DNA of 64,000 nucleotides, taken from contig JAPLKL010000079.1 in NCBI GenBank assembly GCA_026388095.1, positions 83,548 to 147,547 on the forward strand, read 5' to 3'. Position 1 is the first letter of the stretch, and each line of letters starts with the position of its first letter. Below the pieces are notes generated by a model that ran no database searches, was not told where the DNA came from, and saw only the letters and a list, made by a program, of their open reading frames with translations. This document shows positions 34,008-41,843 of the stretch, piece by piece. This stretch comes from Elusimicrobiota bacterium. Its GTDB lineage: Bacteria; Elusimicrobiota; Elusimicrobia; UBA1565; UBA9628. Both the position numbers and the translations under genes were made by a program.

Positions 34008-34388
34008 TCAAGAAGGCCTAGCAGGCTGCTGATAAAGTCCGTTCTGCGAGCGCCCGGCGGCCGTCTGCCGGGCGCAACCGACCCGCGAAGCGGGGCGGCA
34101 GAACCCATCCGATAGGTTGCACGAAGGATGGCGCCTTCGGCGCGACTGGCCCAGACAGCCCAGACAGGCTGCGCCTGTCTGGGCCAGTTCGGGGACGGAC
34201 TGTTGCCCGCTACCGAAAGGACTGTGTCCGGACACAGTCCTTTCCGCAGGAGGGTTTATCAGCAGCCTGCTAGCGCAAGACTCGCGTATCCTGGTCAGGG
34301 TCAGGAAGGTGGTCAGGCCCGCATCAAGCTCGGTGTGAACCGAGGCCTTCCGGGCCGTCGAATTGATGATTTTCTCCGGAGCCTGCAT
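34008..34388 (-). other. small leaderless ORF interrupted by the repeat element (doubtful gene)
   Basis: A TATAAT box 9 nt before the ATG at 34388 starts an ORF MQAPEKIINSTARKASVHTE. After about 40 codons it runs into the repeat element at 34018-34273 and exits it in frame to a TGA one base before the SGNH gene ATG. Without the 252-base net insertion the ORF would be about 42 codons, ending in the same TGA. It may be a leader peptide coupled to the SGNH gene. There is no homology to support it, so treat it as tentative. Confidence 0.3.
34018..34273. mobile_element. MITE-like hairpin-rich repeat element, copy 1
   Basis: A 256-bp element bounded by perfect 19-bp inverted ends CTAGCAGGCTGCTGATAAA (34018-34036) and its complement (34255-34273); the outer CTAG may be the duplicated target. 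Inside are a GCGCCCGGC hairpin, a CCCGC-GAA-GCGGG hairpin, a GCGCC-TTC-GGCGC hairpin, a variable 14-bp hairpin (34145-34188) and a perfect 28-bp palindrome with half AAAGGACTGTGTCC. There is no coding capacity. A second copy lies at 43783-44019. This copy sits between the CPBP gene and the SGNH/TPR gene. Confidence 0.85.
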
Positions 34389-34398
34389 CCGGCTGATA

Positions 34399-35121
34399 TT
34401 ATAGCCTCTCTGGCTTTGAAAGTGCCAAGGGACGTGCGGACGAGAATGTGAATCCCAGCAAGCTCATTGCGACGATCAATACGACCGCGTGACGCGAGAT
34501 GCTTGGTGGGGCAGACCAGGCCAGAACGCAGAGGTTCCAGCCCGAGTGCAGGACCAGGGGCACTAGGAGCGAGCGTGTGCGTAGCGCGGTGATACAAAGC
34601 ACCACGGAGATGATGGCCAGCGCAATGGCCTCTGTCCGTGTCGGGAAATGCATCGTCACGAAGAAAACTGAGACCAGTGCTGTGGAGATAGCGGGCGAAC
34701 CGAGGCGGCGAAGCAGAAAATTGAAGCAAAGTCCTCTATAGAAGAACTCTTCGGCCGCGGGCCCGGCCGTCGTGAAAGCGACGTAGTCGAAGGCCGTGTT
34801 CACCCCCAGCGGCATCCGACCCCCGGAGGAGGTAATCGTGCCGGTTAAGGCGACAGCGGCGAGGGCGAAGATGGTAATGAGAACCAGCCTGTGCGTCGGC
34901 CCCGGGTGCCACGATATTGGGCGCAAGGGATATCTGCGGGACCACAACAGGACCCCTCCGAGCATCCAGATGTTCGTGAAGATGAATCTCTGCCAGGAAA
35001 CATCTGGCCTGCCAAGCCACCCTGGCAATCCCAGGATGATGGCAAAGCCGGTGGCGATGACCATGATGACGCTGGCCTCATCGACAACTGCCGGTTGCGG
35101 CGCGGTCTCTGCGGCGCTCAT
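34399..35121 (-). CDS. CPBP-family intramembrane metalloprotease
   Basis: A 240-residue, roughly seven-segment membrane protein of the CPBP (CAAX/Abi, PF02517) family. The motifs are AAEEFFYRGL (EExxxR), FFVTMH (FxxxH) and VLHSGWN. Members process prenylated or signal peptides or give self-immunity to bacteriocins. Here it follows two tandem small membrane peptides by a 4-base ATGA overlap, so a processing or immunity role toward those peptides is a reasonable guess. ATG 35121 was chosen from that overlap. Its stop codon lies within the upstream TATAAT of the next ORF. Confidence 0.85.
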   Translation of the reverse strand: MSAAETAPQPAVVDEASVIMVIATGFAIILGLPGWLGRPDVSWQRFIFTNIWMLGGVLLWSRRYPLRPISWHPGPTHRLVLITIFALAAVALTGTITSSGGRMPLGVNTAFDYVAFTTAGPAAEEFFYRGLCFNFLLRRLGSPAISTALVSVFFVTMHFPTRTEAIALAIISVVLCITALRTRSLLVPLVLHSGWNLCVLAWSAPPSISRHAVVLIVAMSLLGFTFSSARPLALSKPERL

Positions 35122-35306
35122 CGAGGTTTCTTGAGCCGCGACTTGATCAGCGACCACGCCAAGCGGACGAGCAGGAACACGACAGCGAATACGAAGACCA
35201 ACAGGAGGCTGGGGACCCAAGGACTCATGGCCGCAGCCTGATGCCCTGTCCCTAAACTGGCATGACGGGATGCTGCGAAGAGTTGCTGCAGGGTGGTGAG
35301 CGACAT
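35118..35306 (-). CDS. small single-span membrane peptide, copy 2
   Basis: 62 residues. An N-terminal part (MSLTTLQQLFAASRHASLGTGHQAAA) leads into MSPWVPSLLLVFVFAVVFLL and a basic tail (KSRLKKPR). It is paralogous to the preceding gene, sharing GHQA..MSPW.P.L.LVF, FL..RL.W and KSR. ATG 35306 was chosen because GGAGG stands 8 nt upstream; an internal ATG at the MSPW motif has no ribosome site. Overlapping stop/start with the CPBP protease gene. The function is unknown; it is possibly a secreted or inserted peptide. Confidence 0.6.
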   Translation of the reverse strand: MSLTTLQQLFAASRHASLGTGHQAAAMSPWVPSLLLVFVFAVVFLLVRLAWSLIKSRLKKPR

Positions 35307-35323
35307 GCCCAGGGCCTCCGCGA

Positions 35324-35521
35324 TCAAGATTGCTGCTTCCCATCGCGCGACTTCATCTTCTTCCATCCCAAGCGGGAAATGAGGAACAACGCCGCGGCGC
35401 AGAAAACAAGGAACAAGGCCGGCAGCCATGGGCTCATGACCTCGGCTTGATGACCACCCATCGCGCTTCCCGCGGGGAAGCAGTTCTCAAGAAGTGTGCA
35501 TCGGATGAGATAGTTCGTCAT
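35324..35521 (-). CDS. small single-span membrane peptide, copy 1
   Basis: 65 residues (MTNYLIRCTLLENCFPAGSA, then GGHQAEV, MSPWLPALFLVFCAAALFLI and the basic tail KKMKSRDGKQQS). It is the first of two tandem paralogues. GGAGG lies 8 nt before ATG 35521. The N-terminal thirds of the two peptides differ while the hydrophobic part is conserved, with Gly-Gly or Gly-Thr-Gly at the junction. That is reminiscent of leader/core organisation but not proof of it. Confidence 0.6.
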   Translation of the reverse strand: MTNYLIRCTLLENCFPAGSAMGGHQAEVMSPWLPALFLVFCAAALFLISRLGWKKMKSRDGKQQS

Positions 35522-35763
35522 TCCCGTAACCTCCGTCGATATCGGACCGTACGCCCCGGCAAGCCGGTAACCGCTATCGCCGCGTATCTACAACACGGAC
35601 GCGCCAAGCGCATTTTGGAGCATGTCGAGGCATATCCCTTGCAAAGCCGAGCCAGATTCTGAAAGCGCTATCTTACCACACCTTGACCGCGGCGGGATGC
35701 TTTGTAGACCGGGCGCTAACCTAGCCGGGTCCGCCGCAAGCGTCCCAGCCATCCTCCGCGGGT

Positions 35764-35952
35764 TCAGTGCTCTCCACCCATCTGTGTGGCCACGGATGAG
35801 ATCTGATTCTTGATCTGGTCGAAGAGTCCGGGCATGAACCTCTTCATGGCCACGCCGGAGATAAGGACGACTCCGACGACGACGGTGAGCATGAGCAGGT
35901 ACTCCACGGTATTCTGGCCCTTCCGGTTGGAGAACAAACCTTTCCATTTCAT
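35764..35952 (-). CDS. Flp-type (type IVb) pilin-like small protein
   Basis: 62 residues. A basic leader (MKWKGLFSNRKG) precedes QNTVEYLLMLTVVVGVVLIS, matching a prepilin-peptidase site: cleavage after Gly12, with Glu at position 5 of the mature protein. One hydrophobic helix and a short polar tail follow, as in Flp/type IVb pilins. GGGAGG precedes ATG. Its membrane helix and the following KRFMPGLF segment are nearly identical to the C-terminal membrane segment of the anti-sigma factor just upstream. No other tad/pil genes are in the window. Confidence 0.7.
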   Translation of the reverse strand: MKWKGLFSNRKGQNTVEYLLMLTVVVGVVLISGVAMKRFMPGLFDQIKNQISSVATQMGGEH

Positions 35953-36038
35953 ATGGCCTCCCGAGCGGTTGCCTCGCTCGTGGTCTCAGACACGGGAGGG
36001 CCTGGAAAGGTTCTTGGAATTCGGTAAATTCCTAGTTA

Positions 36039-36428
36039 CTACTTGCCCTGTCCTAGCGAGGTGGCGGCCCCGGAGATCATCTGTTGGATCGAACTGAAGA
36101 GGCCAGGCATGAAGCGCTTGAGAGCGACGCCGGTGACCAGTACGACGCCGACGACCACGGTCAAAGCAAACACGTACACCAACGAGTCCATCGGCTCGGA
36201 ACGCCTGGCCACGGGCCGCAGACGGTCCCGAATTTTGTCCAGCAGCCTGGCAGGCAAGGCTCGCTTGCCATGCTGGCGGAAAGCCGCGCTGGCCTTCTTG
36301 AAGCGCTCCAACTCCCGGCCGCAGGAGGCGCAGGCGCGCAGGTGCTCGGCGACCTGGGCCTTGCGCTCCGCCGGCAGTTCGCCGTCGAGGAATGCGGAGA
36401 GGTCTTCCGCGCTCACATCATGCGCCAT
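36039..36428 (-). CDS. zinc-finger anti-sigma factor with pilin-like membrane segment
   Basis: 129 residues. The N-terminal half is an anti-sigma zinc-finger domain (zf-HC2) with H29, C33, C36 in AEHLRACASCGREL, expected to hold the ECF sigma factor encoded directly upstream. One membrane helix spans about 84-105. From Y85 to the end it aligns with the pilin-like protein 86 bases downstream, 27 of 42 positions identical (LTVVVGVVL, KRFMPGLF). Its ATG shares one base with the sigma stop codon, so the two are translationally coupled. Confidence 0.82.
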   Translation of the reverse strand: MAHDVSAEDLSAFLDGELPAERKAQVAEHLRACASCGRELERFKKASAAFRQHGKRALPARLLDKIRDRLRPVARRSEPMDSLVYVFALTVVVGVVLVTGVALKRFMPGLFSSIQQMISGAATSLGQGK

Positions 36429-36952
36429 TACTCCTCCTCCTGGCCGAGCCGCTGCGCGAGCAGCATGCGGGCCCTGACCAAGCGCGACTTCACGGTCCCC
36501 AGCGGAACATCCAAGGATTCGGCGATCTCGCCGTAGCTGCGGCCATCAAGCTCGCGCAGCACCAGCACCGCCCGTTCCTCAGGGGTGAGTCCAGCGAGGG
36601 CCGATTCGATGCGCGCCTTGAGATCCTGGGCTTGCGCCTGCGCCTCCGGGCCGGGGGACTGATCCGCCGCGTCTGCCGGCTCCGAGTCCACGGCTTTCGG
36701 GTCGTCGGCCCGGAAGAACCGCAGGAAGCGCCACTTCGCCTTGGCGCGCAGGAGGTTCTTCCAGGTGTTCACTGTGATCCGATAGACCCAGGAGCCGGGA
36801 TCGGCTTCTCCGCGGAAAGCTGGCAAGCCGCTCACCGCCTTGAGAAGCGCCTCCTGGGTCAGGTCCTCCGCGTCCGTGCGGTCGCCGGTCAGGCGCAAGG
36901 CCAGGTTGTAGACCATGGCCGCGTAGCGCTCGACCAACTCTTCCGGCGTCAT
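36428..36952 (-). CDS. ECF-type RNA polymerase sigma factor
   Basis: 174 residues, RpoE-like. Region 2 is MVYNLALRLTGDRTDAEDLTQEALLKA...GSWVYRITVNTWKN, region 4 is LTPEERAVLVLRELDGRSYGEIAESL with the GTVKSRLVRAR DNA-contacting helix. An acidic linker (DDPKAVDSEPADAADQ) separates them. It likely turns on the downstream anti-sigma, pilin-like and peptide genes, but I cannot recognise its promoter motif. The start has no clear ribosome site (TCTGAG only). Confidence 0.9.
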   Translation of the reverse strand: MTPEELVERYAAMVYNLALRLTGDRTDAEDLTQEALLKAVSGLPAFRGEADPGSWVYRITVNTWKNLLRAKAKWRFLRFFRADDPKAVDSEPADAADQSPGPEAQAQAQDLKARIESALAGLTPEERAVLVLRELDGRSYGEIAESLDVPLGTVKSRLVRARMLLAQRLGQEEE

Positions 36953-36991
36953 CTCAGACCCGGCTCCGGGGAGAAAAGTTCTCCATCCGTC

Positions 36992-37153
36992 CTAGCTCTC
37001 CGGCTCGAACATGTCCTTGCCCACGCCGCAGACCGGGCAGGTCCAGTCCTCCGGGACCTTCTCCCAGGGGGTGCCGGGCGGGATGCCGTGCTCCGGGTCG
37101 CCCGCGGCCGGGTCGTAGACGTAGCCGCACGGCATGCAGACGTATTTCTTCAT
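36992..37153 (-). CDS. rubredoxin
   Basis: A 53-residue iron protein that carries single electrons. The two CxxCG knuckles are CMPCGYVYD and CPVCGVGKD, with the conserved aromatic core (Y4, W32, W37). It is encoded directly behind the flavodiiron protein with a 4-base overlap, its usual electron acceptor in anaerobes. Together they would reduce O2 or NO in the cytoplasm. Confidence 0.96.
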   Translation of the reverse strand: MKKYVCMPCGYVYDPAAGDPEHGIPPGTPWEKVPEDWTCPVCGVGKDMFEPES

Positions 37154-38346
37154 TTCATCGCCTCCTTGAGCCTGGACGCGACCTTCTGGCCCATGCCATA
37201 GGCCGCTGCCAGGGCCGCCGCGTCCGGGACGTACTGGCACTTCACCGGCTCCACCGTGGCCACGCCCATCTCGGTCAAAGCGTCCTGCACCAGCTTGAGG
37301 GACTCGCCGGCCCAGCCGTAGGAGCCGAAGGCCGCGCCCACCAGATTCTTGCGCCGCAGGCCCTTGAGGTAGCTCAGCAAGTCCGCCACCGTGGGGAACA
37401 GCTGCTTGTTGATGGTGGGCGAGCCGACCAGGAGCGCCCCGGCCTCCAGGAGCTCGGTGGCCACGTCGCTGCGGTGGCTGCCGCTCAGGGGCATCACCAC
37501 GGTCTCGACCCCGGAGCCCATGAGGCCTTCGGCCGCGGCGCGGGCCAGCCTGTCGGTCGAGCCCCACATGGTGTCGAAGACCACCACCGCCTTGTTGCGC
37601 GGCTTCTGCCGGGCCCACTCGCCCCACAGCGAGACGATCCGGGCCGCGTCCTGGCGCCAGACGGGGCCGTGGTCCGGCGCGATCATCTTGGGAGCCAGCC
37701 CGGACTTGGCCAGCTTGTCGAGCAGCGTCAGGACGATGTCCGAGAAAGGCAGCAGGATGTTGGCGTAGTACTTGGCCGCCTCGACGAAACGCTCCGGGGT
37801 CTCGTCGTCGAAGCGCTTGGATGAGGCCAGGTGCATGCCGAAGCCGTCGTTGGAGAACAGCACGCCCGCGCCCTCGAGATAGGAGAACATGCTGTCGGGC
37901 CAGTGCACCATCCGCGTCTCGATGAATGAGAGCCGCTCGCCGCCCAGGTCCAGCTTCTCGCCGTCCTTGACCGCCTGGACCGGCACGTCCCAGTGGAAGT
38001 GCGCGTTGAGCGCTTTGACCCCCATGGCCGAGGCGAAGACCTTCTCGGGCTTGATGAGCTTCAGAACCCGGGGCAGGGCCCCGGAATGGTCCATCTCCGA
38101 GTGGTTGGAGACCACGGTGCGGATGGACTTCGGATCGCAGACCGAACTGATGCGGGAGAGCATCTCGTCTGCGAAGGGGGCCTTGACCGTGTCGATCAAA
38201 GTGGGCTTCTCAGCCATGACCAGGTAGGCGTTGTAGGTCGTGCCCCGGCTGGTGGCGTAGCCGTGGAAGTCCCGGATGCCCCAATCTATGGCGCCCACCC
38301 AGTAGACCTTGTCCGTCACCTGTACCGCTTGGAACGGGCCTTTCAT
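37150..38346 (-). CDS. flavodiiron protein (rubredoxin:O2/NO oxidoreductase)
   Basis: 398 residues: an N-terminal metallo-beta-lactamase-like diiron domain ([11 protein letters not shown] supplies the HxExDH ligands, with later ligands at [15 protein letters not shown] and APDHGPVW) and a C-terminal flavodoxin domain ([14 protein letters not shown] binds FMN phosphate; [11 protein letters not shown]). It reduces O2 to water or NO to N2O using electrons from rubredoxin. It starts at ATG 38346, overlapping the murB stop (ATGA). Confidence 0.95.
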   Translation of the reverse strand: MKGPFQAVQVTDKVYWVGAIDWGIRDFHGYATSRGTTYNAYLVMAEKPTLIDTVKAPFADEMLSRISSVCDPKSIRTVVSNHSEMDHSGALPRVLKLIKPEKVFASAMGVKALNAHFHWDVPVQAVKDGEKLDLGGERLSFIETRMVHWPDSMFSYLEGAGVLFSNDGFGMHLASSKRFDDETPERFVEAAKYYANILLPFSDIVLTLLDKLAKSGLAPKMIAPDHGPVWRQDAARIVSLWGEWARQKPRNKAVVVFDTMWGSTDRLARAAAEGLMGSGVETVVMPLSGSHRSDVATELLEAGALLVGSPTINKQLFPTVADLLSYLKGLRRKNLVGAAFGSYGWAGESLKLVQDALTEMGVATVEPVKCQYVPDAAALAAAYGMGQKVASRLKEAMK

Positions 38347-39251
38347 GACGCCTCCTCTGAGAAACCTAACGGGACCTGCTCGAGCTCCAGCTGCACGCCG
38401 GTCTTGGCCAGCACCGCCGCGCGCACCTGGGCGATGAGCGCCATGACGTCCCGGGCCGTGGCCCCGCCGACATTCACGATGAAGCCCGCGTGCTTGGGCG
38501 AGACCTGGGCGCCTCCGACCGTGAGGCCTTTGAGCCCGCAGGAATCGATGAGGCGCGAGGCGAAGTCTCCCGGCGGCCTCTTGAACACGCTGCCGGCCGA
38601 AGGATATTCGAGAGGCTGCTTTTCGGCCCGGGCCCGCAAGGTCGCGCCGCGCGCCTCGCGCAGTCGGCCCGGGTCGTCCGGCGCGAGCTGCCACTCGGCG
38701 GACAGGAAGACCAGGCCGGCGACGCCCTCCACCTTGCGGTAGCCATAGCGCAGCTCGGGCCGGGCGCGGCGCACCAGCCGGCCCTCCGGGTCCAGGGCTG
38801 TGAAGGAGACCAGATGCTCATAAGTCTCTTGGCCGAAGGCTCCGGCGTTGATCCAAAGCGCTCCGCCCACGGTCCCGGGTATGCCCGAGAGCTTCTCCAT
38901 CCCCGTCAGGCCCGTCTCCACGGTGCGCGCCACCATGGCGTCGAGGACGGCGCCGGATCGGGCTGCGACATGGGTCGCCGACACGGCGAAGCCGCGCATC
39001 CCGCGGGTGGAAGCCGTGACGCCCGGCAGGCCGGAGTCGCTGACGATGACGTTGGAGCCCAGGCCCAGGACCGCCAGCGGCAGCCCGCGGCGGCGCACGA
39101 AGCCCAGCAGCCACACCCATTCCTCCTCCGATTCAGGGAAGACCAGGCTTTCCGCGACGCCTCCGACCTGGAAGGTGGTGTAGGGGGCCAAAGACTCGTT
39201 GAGCCGGCAGCGGTCTTGGAAACGGGTCTTGAGGTCTTCGCTCCAGGCCAT
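38343..39251 (-). CDS. murB: UDP-N-acetylenolpyruvoylglucosamine reductase
   Basis: A 302-residue FAD enzyme that reduces UDP-GlcNAc-enolpyruvate to UDP-MurNAc in peptidoglycan synthesis. FAD-binding segments are YTTFQVGGVAESLVFP, LGLGSNVIVSD, and EKLSGIPGTVGGALWINAGAFG. The catalytic Ser/Glu region is SAGSVFKRPPGDFASRLIDSCGLKG. Its length fits type II MurB. GGAGG stands before ATG. Being first in an operon with O2-detoxifying genes is unusual. Confidence 0.95.
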   Translation of the reverse strand: MAWSEDLKTRFQDRCRLNESLAPYTTFQVGGVAESLVFPESEEEWVWLLGFVRRRGLPLAVLGLGSNVIVSDSGLPGVTASTRGMRGFAVSATHVAARSGAVLDAMVARTVETGLTGMEKLSGIPGTVGGALWINAGAFGQETYEHLVSFTALDPEGRLVRRARPELRYGYRKVEGVAGLVFLSAEWQLAPDDPGRLREARGATLRARAEKQPLEYPSAGSVFKRPPGDFASRLIDSCGLKGLTVGGAQVSPKHAGFIVNVGGATARDVMALIAQVRAAVLAKTGVQLELEQVPLGFSEEAS

Positions 39252-39321
39252 GCCTCCAGTCTATAAAATCGGTGTCAGGCTTTCACGAAGGCTTCGGGTT
39301 CCTGCCGGGGTCCGAAGTCGC

Positions 39322-39327
39322 TATAAT
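39322..39327 (+). promoter_or_regulatory. -10 box upstream of the SDR gene
   Basis: A perfect TATAAT with a 32-base leader containing GAGGAGG before the ATG at 39360. No clear -35 box is visible. Confidence 0.45.
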
Positions 39328-39359
39328 GACACGCAAAGCCAAGACCGAGGAGGCAACCG

Positions 39360-40109
39360 ATGCCGGAATCTTCAGGTTTCAAGGGTCAGGTCGCGGTGGT
39401 GGCAGGCGGGGCGTCGGGCATGGGCAACGCCGCGGTGCGGTTGCTGGCCGGGAACGGATGCCGGGTGCACGTGCTCGATGTCCAGAGCACGACCGACGGC
39501 GCGTTCCAGCCGTGCGATGTCCGCGACTACGGCCAGGTCCAGCGCTGCATCCGCGACGTCGTGGCGAAGGACGGCCGGATCGACCTGCTGTTCGTCGCCG
39601 CCGGCGTGCACCTGTTCGCCAACATCGAGGACACGAGCATCGAAGAGTTCGAGCGCGTGTTGTCCATCAACCTGAGAGGCGCGTTCCACGTCCTGAAGGA
39701 AGTCCTTCCGGTCATGCGCCGGCAGCGGTACGGCAACGTCGTGCTCATGGGGTCGGACCAGGCGTTCGTCGGCAAGGGCAGCAGCGCGGTTTACGGTCTG
39801 ACCAAGGCGGCCATCGGCCAGCTCACCAAGAGCAGCGCCATCGACTACGCCCAGTACAACGTGCGGGTCAACTGCATCTGCCCGGGGACCATCGACACGC
39901 CGATGGTGACCCCGTCCGTGGAGCGTCTCCATCGTGCCAGCGGCATGCCGACCGAGGCCATCTACGAGGCCCTGCGCAAGGCGCAGCCCATCCAGCGGCT
40001 CGGCACGTGCGAGGAGATCGCCAAGGCCGTTCTGTTCCTGCTCTCCGACGACTGCCCATTCATGACCGGCGCCCTCGTCGCCGTGGACGGCGGGTACACG
40101 TGCCAGTGA
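39360..40109 (+). CDS. short-chain dehydrogenase/reductase (SDR)
   Basis: A 249-residue NAD(P)-dependent oxidoreductase. The cofactor loop is VAGGASGMGNAAV, the NNAG-like motif is FVAAGVH, and the active site is MGSDQAF...SAVYGLTKAAI (Ser, Tyr, Lys). The C-terminus (FMTGALVAVDGGYTCQ) is of the classical FabG-like type. The Asp after the first alpha/beta unit (VLDVQS) favours NAD. The substrate is unknown. It stands alone between divergent murB and a lipoprotein gene. Confidence 0.88.
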   Translation: MPESSGFKGQVAVVAGGASGMGNAAVRLLAGNGCRVHVLDVQSTTDGAFQPCDVRDYGQVQRCIRDVVAKDGRIDLLFVAAGVHLFANIEDTSIEEFERVLSINLRGAFHVLKEVLPVMRRQRYGNVVLMGSDQAFVGKGSSAVYGLTKAAIGQLTKSSAIDYAQYNVRVNCICPGTIDTPMVTPSVERLHRASGMPTEAIYEALRKAQPIQRLGTCEEIAKAVLFLLSDDCPFMTGALVAVDGGYTCQ

Positions 40110-40158
40110 GACGGGGCGGAGTCATTCCTGCGGACAAACTGGTAAGATGTTGGCGCGA

Positions 40159-40593
40159 ATGAAGATCCGCTTGCGCTGTCTGCTTTGGGCGCTGGCCCTG
40201 GCGCCGGGGTTCTCAAGCTGCTCGACGGAACCCGTGACCTCCGAGTTCGGAGACGCCGCGTCGGCGCGGGCCGGCCGGGTGACGCGGCGGTCCTTGAGAT
40301 GCGGGGATCCCCGTTCCATCCGCGACTTCAAGGATTACCTGCTCGCCAGTGTGAACCCGGACCCCTACGAGGTCGAGCGTTGGGCCCTGTGCCTGTGCGG
40401 GGATGCGGCCCGCCAGGCCGGCGTCAACGGGCGCCGGCCCCTCCCGGCGCAGGCCGCGCTGGCCGCCCCCGCCTATGACGTGAACAGCCGCGATGAGAGC
40501 GTGGCCCAGATCCGGGATTGGTTCAAGGGGAACCTCCCCATCACGGAAGCGCAAGCCGCCAAGATGACGGACTGTCTTTACGGCAAGGAATAG
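40159..40593 (+). CDS. putative lipoprotein, unknown function
   Basis: 144 residues with a lipoprotein signal peptide (MKIRLRCLLWALALAPGFSSC, lipobox Cys near residue 21). The mature part has paired cysteines (SLRCGDP, ALCLCGDA, MTDCLYGKE) and an SRDESVAQIRDWFKGNLPIT segment. No family is recognised. The first in-frame ATG is 40147, but the extended -10 TGG-TAAGAT ends 10 nt before ATG 40159, so the second ATG is preferred. The transporter gene follows 8 bases later. Confidence 0.6.
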   Translation: MKIRLRCLLWALALAPGFSSCSTEPVTSEFGDAASARAGRVTRRSLRCGDPRSIRDFKDYLLASVNPDPYEVERWALCLCGDAARQAGVNGRRPLPAQAALAAPAYDVNSRDESVAQIRDWFKGNLPITEAQAAKMTDCLYGKE

Positions 40594-40601
40594 GGGCCAG
40601 G

Positions 40602-41843
40602 ATGGCTGAGACCCAGCGGCCGCATGGCGGGCTGGTTCCCGCCATGGCCTGCATCTCGCTCTCGGCAGCCTTCCTGGTCGGGGGCTACGAGTTCGCCCGC
40701 AGCACCGTGGCCTCCCTGTTCATCGAGGCGTTCGGCGCCAGCCGCATGCCTTATGCCATGACCATGGTCCCGCTGCTCATGGCCCTCCTGATCTACTGCT
40801 ACGGCCGCATCCTCACCCGCCTGGGCAGCCTTTGGACTTTGCAGGTCTCTTTGGGGCTCTCCGCGGCGGCCTTCCTGGCCGCCTACGCGGCCTTGCGTTC
40901 CGGCTGTAAGCCGGCCGTGGCCGGCATCTACGTATTCACCGAGGCCTACATCGTCATCCTGGTCGAGCAGTTCTGGTCCTTCATCAACAGCACCTTGGAC
41001 CAGTCTCGGGCCAAAGCTTTCAACGGCCCGATCCTAGGAGGCGCCGCGGTGGGGCCCGTGCTGGCCGGCCTGGCCCTCAACCGCTTCGCCTCCGTCCTCG
41101 GCTCCGAGCAGTTCGTGCTCTTGAGCGGCCTGTCCCTGGTGCCCGCGGCCGCTCTGGCTTACGCCGCCTATCGGCTCGCCGGGGAGCCTCAGCCCACGGT
41201 CGCGGAGCGCGGCGGCGGCAGGGGCCCGCTGCGCTTGCGCCTCATCCTCGACCACAAGGTCCTGCTTTTCATGGCCGGGGTGGTGGCCCTGTCCCAGTTC
41301 TTCGCGGTCGCGACCAACCTGCGGCTCTACGAGCTGCTGGAGACCGCGCTGCCCAACAAGGACGCGCGCAGCGCGTACCTGGGGACCTTCTGGGCCATGG
41401 TCAACGGCCTGGCCTTCCTCATGCAGTTCGTGGCCACGCCCCTGGTGCTGCGGCGACTGCCCTTGGCCATGATCCTGGTGGGCATCCCGCTGGTGCACGT
41501 CTGCACCGCCGGCCTGATGCTCGCCCATCCCGGCCTGACCGTGGCCGCGGCGGCCCTGCTCCTGTTCAAGGGCATCGACTACTCGGTGTTCCGCGCCAGC
41601 AAGGAGCTGCTCTACATCCCCCTGCCTTTTGACGCGCGCTACCGCGCCAAACAGGTGGTGGATGCCTTCAACTACCGCTTCTCCAAGGGAGTGGCGGCCG
41701 GCGGCATCTCTTTGGCCAAGAGCCTGTTGGGGGTCTTGCCCGGCTGGGCCTATCCGGCGATCAGTCTGGCCGCGGCCGGGGCCTGGGTCGCGGCCGCGGT
41801 CCCCCTGGCGCGGAAAGCCCAGGAGGGGACCAAACCGGCGTGA
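40602..41843 (+). CDS. ATP/ADP-translocase-like (Npt1/Npt2 family) nucleotide transporter
   Basis: 413 residues with about 11-12 membrane segments. The family fingerprint is the late block FKGIDYSVFRASKELLYIPLPFDARYRAK and the following VVDAFNYRFSKG, typical of the Tlc/AAA nucleotide-exchange carriers first known from Rickettsia and Chlamydia. It may exchange nucleotides across the inner membrane, though related proteins in free-living bacteria have unknown substrates. AGGGG precedes the start. It shares GTGA with the sirtuin gene. Confidence 0.78.
   Translation: MAETQRPHGGLVPAMACISLSAAFLVGGYEFARSTVASLFIEAFGASRMPYAMTMVPLLMALLIYCYGRILTRLGSLWTLQVSLGLSAAAFLAAYAALRSGCKPAVAGIYVFTEAYIVILVEQFWSFINSTLDQSRAKAFNGPILGGAAVGPVLAGLALNRFASVLGSEQFVLLSGLSLVPAAALAYAAYRLAGEPQPTVAERGGGRGPLRLRLILDHKVLLFMAGVVALSQFFAVATNLRLYELLETALPNKDARSAYLGTFWAMVNGLAFLMQFVATPLVLRRLPLAMILVGIPLVHVCTAGLMLAHPGLTVAAAALLLFKGIDYSVFRASKELLYIPLPFDARYRAKQVVDAFNYRFSKGVAAGGISLAKSLLGVLPGWAYPAISLAAAGAWVAAAVPLARKAQEGTKPA

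Noticed and set aside
34008..34388. A 126-residue protein read through the repeat element
   Set aside because: Most of that frame is the element itself; the second copy does not keep the frame, so it is not a conserved protein.
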